From Solibacillus sp. FSL W7-1436 (GTDB lineage: Bacteria > Bacillota > Bacilli > Bacillales_A > Planococcaceae): DNA of 64,000 nt. Location: contig NZ_JBBOWV010000001.1 of NCBI RefSeq assembly GCF_038007305.1, positions 879,501-943,500 on the forward strand. Direction: 5' to 3'. The translations under genes were made by a program, and so were the position numbers. Under the pieces are notes generated by a model, which worked only from the letters and a program-made list of their open reading frames with translations, was not told where the DNA came from and made no database searches. Positions 60,733-64,000 of the stretch are shown piece by piece (position 1 is the first letter of the stretch; each line of letters starts with the position of its first letter).

Positions 60733-61659
60733 TTAAATTACTTCTTCATCCGTTTCAATTTCACGAATTTTATCGATTGGCACGAATACTTCTATATGCC
60801 GTTTTAAATTTTGGAAAACAGCAGGTGCATCGCCGCCGTATTCCCCGTCCAGGTTTAAATGTACTTCCTGATCGGATGATACGACAACACGGCTGGCTTT
60901 TCGGTAAATGACACGTTCGTCGGATAAATGTTCGCCGCGTAATGCGAGTGAAGCAATACGTATGAAATCCGCAATATTGCATTCCTTTAGGATCATAACG
61001 GTAAACAGTCCGTCATTGATCGATGCATCGGGCGCGATTTTCTCGAAACCGCCAACTGAATTTGTTAAGCCACATAAAAACATCATCGCTTTTCCATCAA
61101 ACTCTTCATCATCCATTTGGATTTTCATATGAGTCGCTTTAATGGAAGGAATCATTTCAATCGCTTTCAAATAATATGCCATTTGTCCGAGTACTGTTTT
61201 CATTCTGCTCGGGACCTCGTATGTGAGCTCGGTAATTCGCCCGCCTGCAGCAATATTGATAAAGTAGCGGTTTTCATTCAAAATGCCGACATCAACAGGT
61301 ATCGTATCCCCAGCAATTATAATGTTCAGTGCTTCCTCGACATTTCGGGGAATACGAACAGCCCGTGCAAAGTCATTTGTCGTGCCCATTGGAATCAAAC
61401 CAAGCTTCGGCCGTTTTTCGCATTGACTAACACCTGCGACTACCTCATTTAACGTACCGTCACCGCCTACCGCAATTACGACATCAAATTCACGACGTAC
61501 AGCTTCGATTGCGGCATTTGTCGCATCACCTTCACCAGTCGTTGCATGGCATGAAGTTTCATATCCGGCTCTTTCCAGTTTCTCCAGCACTTCTGGAAGA
61601 TGCCTCTTAAATGCTTCACGACCCGAAGTCGGGTTATATATAATTCTCGCTCTTTTCAT
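60733..61659 (-). CDS. dagK: Diacylglycerol kinase
   Basis: 308-residue soluble lipid kinase that returns diacylglycerol to phosphatidate for phospholipid and lipoteichoic-acid metabolism. It has the NPTSGRE start, the nucleotide loop GGDGTLNEV (GGDGT at 65-69), PMGTTNDFARA and the C-terminal LNLDGEYGGDAPAVF. The ATG at 61659 has AGGATGAG upstream. B. subtilis DagK (YerQ) is the nearest named relative. Confidence 0.93.
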   Translation of the reverse strand: MKRARIIYNPTSGREAFKRHLPEVLEKLERAGYETSCHATTGEGDATNAAIEAVRREFDVVIAVGGDGTLNEVVAGVSQCEKRPKLGLIPMGTTNDFARAVRIPRNVEEALNIIIAGDTIPVDVGILNENRYFINIAAGGRITELTYEVPSRMKTVLGQMAYYLKAIEMIPSIKATHMKIQMDDEEFDGKAMMFLCGLTNSVGGFEKIAPDASINDGLFTVMILKECNIADFIRIASLALRGEHLSDERVIYRKASRVVVSSDQEVHLNLDGEYGGDAPAVFQNLKRHIEVFVPIDKIREIETDEEVI

Positions 61660-61775
61660 ATTGATCTCATCCTGATTAATTATATTTTTCATTCTGTCCA
61701 AAGTATACTGCTGTCTGTTTTAGAAAAGCAACAATTGTATCCGGGATATTCTCTTCAATAATACGTTTAAAATAG

Positions 61776-61809
61776 AAAAAAGTTCCTACTATATTATATA
61801 GTAAGAACT
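61776..61809 (-). terminator. Terminator of the thioredoxin-like gene
   Basis: AGTTCCTACTATA / TATAGTAAGAACT stem (one mismatch, 3-base loop), TTTTT on the minus strand. Confidence 0.88.
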
Positions 61810-61834
61810 CGTAAAAGTAACAGGTTAAGTAAAA

Positions 61835-62392
61835 TTATATCGCTGCGCTTACTTTATTTTTAAAGTCTTCATATACGTAGCTCCACAGCTTTGAATCGTT
61901 TACGTATTGTCCACGCATATTTTCGTATACCGCTTTTTGAGCTTCTTCAAATGACGGATCTTCTTTATCCGGTAAAGTCGCACGTAAATCCGTTACAAGC
62001 TGCTGTAGTTGCGGTGCACGTGGTCCCCATGTAGTAATTACTTCCCCGGCTTCATTTAAAATCAGATACATTGGAATAGCTCGTCCACCATTGGTTAAAT
62101 AACGATCGATCAAATCTGTATCCGCATCACGTAAAGCTGTACGAATTTCCACATCTGCCGCTTCCGCTACTTTACGGATAATCGGGTTGTTAATCATCGC
62201 ATCACCGCACCAGTCTTCTGTGATCGCTAAAATATGGACATTGGCATTTTTCAGCTTTTCAATAAAAGCTGCATCTTCCGGAAGTTCAAAGCGCTCATAA
62301 ATTGCAAAGCTTTGTTCTTTCAGTTGAGACATTGCGTCCATATATTCCTTCATTGATGTGCTCTCTTCAAAGTATTGCTGTTCTGTTTTCAT
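61835..62392 (-). CDS. Thioredoxin-family protein with a single active-site cysteine
   Basis: 185 residues of thioredoxin fold with a helical N-terminal extension. The active-site segment is ITEDWCGDAM with Cys62 only; the second Cys of CxxC is absent, and cis-Pro is in AIPMYLI. A single-Cys form suggests mixed-disulfide or bacillithiol chemistry rather than dithiol reduction, which is inference. The start is the ATG at 62392 with AAAGGTGG upstream. Confidence 0.85.
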   Translation of the reverse strand: MKTEQQYFEESTSMKEYMDAMSQLKEQSFAIYERFELPEDAAFIEKLKNANVHILAITEDWCGDAMINNPIIRKVAEAADVEIRTALRDADTDLIDRYLTNGGRAIPMYLILNEAGEVITTWGPRAPQLQQLVTDLRATLPDKEDPSFEEAQKAVYENMRGQYVNDSKLWSYVYEDFKNKVSAAI

Positions 62393-62747
62393 ATATATAC
62401 CACCTTTCCAATTCTCTCTTCTATTTTGCACGTTTTAAAGAAAAAAAGAAAGTTTTATGTGTCAAAATTGTTACACTATAATACAATTCTAAATTTTCAG
62501 AACCAGTTACACAAAACAGCAAATTTTTAATACTTTCGAGCATATAAAAACATGCTAATGATTTCCTAAAATAATATTCACTTATAGTAAAATAATTAAA
62601 AATTTTCATAATTGTTTTATTTATTAGTATCTATCAAAAATTTTTAACGTAGTATATATTTCTCATAAATATTCTGATATATTAAAATAACGCATCAAAA
62701 AATTATCAGAAAATTTAATTTACATGATTTTCTAGGAGGGCTTATTT
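62393..62747. other. AT-rich region before the OppA gene
   Basis: A 355-base divergent control region, very AT-rich. It holds the binding sites of both flanking genes (TAGGAGGG at 62733-62740 for oppA). No convincing promoter, palindrome or riboswitch was seen. Confidence 0.5.
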
Positions 62748-64000
62748 ATGAAACGCAATAAAAAGGTCGCATTAACTGCTACAGCACTTTCATTATCTGC
62801 ATTACTTGCAGCATGTGGTGGTGGAGAAGAAACAAAATCTACATCATCTGGAGATGGTGAAAAAGAATTAGATTTACTAATCACTTCTGAGCCGCCTTCA
62901 TTACATCCACAATTGGCTTCGGATACAACTTCTGGTGCCATTTTAGAAAGCACATTCGAAGGTTTAACAACAATGGTTGATGGCGAGCCAGTTCTAGCTG
63001 CTGCCGAAGATTATAAAGTATCTGATGATCTTTTAACTTACACTTTCACTTTACGTGACGCACAATGGTCAAATGGTGAAAAAGTAACGGCTGAAGATTT
63101 TGCTTACGCTTGGAAATGGGCATTAAACCCGGAAAATGCGTCTGAATATTCTACTATCCTTTACCCTATTAAAGGAGCAGAAGAATACAACAACGGTAAA
63201 GGTACTGCCGAAGATGTAGCGATTAAAGCTATCGATGAAAAAACATTGGAAGTAACGTTAAACGCTCCAACTCCATATTTCTTGGAATTAACAGCATTCA
63301 AAACATTCTATCCAATTCATAAAGCAACAGCTGAAGCGGATCCAAAATGGTACACAGAAGCAGATACATATGTATCTAATGGTGCGTTCAACTTAGCTAC
63401 TTGGAACCATTCAGGCGATATCGTTCTTGAAAAGAGCGATACTTACTGGGATACAAAAAATGTAGATATCGATACGGTAAACATTGCAATGGTTGAGTCT
63501 GAAACAACTCAAATGACAATGTTTGACGCTGGCGAAATCGATTTCCTGGGAGCTCCTTACGGGACAATCTCTCTTGATGCAATCGACCGCTTAAAATCAG
63601 AAGATAAATTAAACGTTTCTGATATGTCGTCTATCTACTGGTACAAGTTCAATACAGAAGATCCAGTAATGCAAAACGAAAACATCCGTAAAGCATTAGC
63701 ATTGGCAATCGACCGCGAAGGATTAATCAGTAATGTAGTAAAAGGTGAACAAGAACCTGCATTAGGTATCGTACCAAACTCTGTAGAAGGTTTCGGCGAT
63801 GATGAAGGATACTTCAAAGATGCTGATTTCGAAGAAGCGAAGAAATATTTAGATGCTGGTCTGAAAGAATTAGGCTTAGCTAGCGCTAAAGATTTAGAAG
63901 TAAAAGTTTCATACAACACTTCTGAAGCTCACTCTGCAATCGCACAATTCATTCAACAAGGCTGGTCATCGAATTTAGGTATCACTGTTAAACTTGATAA
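62748..64000 (+). CDS. oppA: Oligopeptide ABC transporter substrate-binding lipoprotein, C-terminus cut
   Basis: Open from the ATG at 62748 to the window edge (417 codons). A signal peptide with lipobox LAAC and lipidated Cys near residue 24 is followed by a GGGEETKSTSSGDG linker and the family 5 binding domain: TSEPPSLHPQLASDTTSGAILESTFEGL, RDAQWSNGEKVTAEDFAYAWKWALNPE, and RKALALAIDREGL. About 120-130 residues of the usual ~545 are missing. It is peptide binding at the cell surface, feeding nutrition or signalling. Confidence 0.93.
   Translation, partial: MKRNKKVALTATALSLSALLAACGGGEETKSTSSGDGEKELDLLITSEPPSLHPQLASDTTSGAILESTFEGLTTMVDGEPVLAAAEDYKVSDDLLTYTFTLRDAQWSNGEKVTAEDFAYAWKWALNPENASEYSTILYPIKGAEEYNNGKGTAEDVAIKAIDEKTLEVTLNAPTPYFLELTAFKTFYPIHKATAEADPKWYTEADTYVSNGAFNLATWNHSGDIVLEKSDTYWDTKNVDIDTVNIAMVESETTQMTMFDAGEIDFLGAPYGTISLDAIDRLKSEDKLNVSDMSSIYWYKFNTEDPVMQNENIRKALALAIDREGLISNVVKGEQEPALGIVPNSVEGFGDDEGYFKDADFEEAKKYLDAGLKELGLASAKDLEVKVSYNTSEAHSAIAQFIQQGWSSNLGITVKLD

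Overview
The window looks like a chromosomal segment of a low-GC, spore-forming, motile Gram-positive rod, most likely a Planococcaceae member close to Solibacillus or Lysinibacillus. This is inferred from strong AGGAGG-type ribosome binding sites, spore genes (splB, coat/exosporium-like proteins, a gamma-SASP-like protein), chemoreceptors and Bacillus-type neighbours such as dagK and rlmCD. No rRNA, tRNA or CRISPR array was seen. Most genes are housekeeping or catabolic, separated by clear hairpin terminators.

Layout: 1-840 is a truncated acyl-CoA dehydrogenase. 1005-8051 is one minus-strand unit that reads as cell-wall sugar salvage: an RpiR-type (MurR-like) regulator, a sugar ABC importer (binding lipoprotein and two permeases), a serine amidase/esterase of the beta-lactamase fold, a BadF-type amino-sugar kinase and MurQ etherase. 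It resembles the B. subtilis mur operon but with an ABC importer and kinase in place of a PTS. 8263-11923 holds a phosphoesterase and a radical SAM protein separated by an IS3-family element that sits between the two arms of a terminator. 12068-18486 holds an acyl-CoA synthetase, small proteins, an MFS and a GntP-like transporter. 18533-24455 is a hexuronate/KDG operon (kdgK, kdgA, uxuA, SDR fructuronate reductase, LacI regulator, GntP permease) behind a perfect 22-bp operator and a cre-like site.

24858-37819 holds a patatin lipase, a phosphodiesterase-like protein, an SLC13 symporter, dus, nadX, ytoQ, hpaB, splB, queT (with a structured leader) and an SDR. 37835-43045 holds a DUF2829 (Tad2-like) protein, a tandemly duplicated micro-gene cassette, two DegV paralogues, and a divergent pair made of a guanidino-hydrolase-like protein and a YqcI/YcgG protein. 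43256-46525 holds a thioredoxin-reductase-like flavoprotein and a chemoreceptor. 47489-53467 is a probable spore outer-layer locus: three related proteins and a CotY/CotZ-type protein surrounding a ParM-like actin with a small ribbon-helix-helix-like partner. The last part holds a nitroreductase, a MarR regulator, a ferredoxin-reductase-like protein, a choloylglycine-hydrolase-family enzyme, rlmCD, a second chemoreceptor, dagK, a thioredoxin-like protein and the start of an OppA lipoprotein.

The most unusual structures are: (i) an array of ATTAGAA motifs at a very regular 20-21 bp spacing between two convergent terminators (60351-60647); (ii) a duplicated 301-bp unit with a 25-aa micro-ORF whose copies differ only at amino-acid-changing sites; (iii) the queT leader; (iv) the chromosomal actin/partner pair inside the spore-coat locus; (v) a 10-aa leader ORF with a sequestered ribosome binding site ahead of an acidic-repeat coat-like protein.
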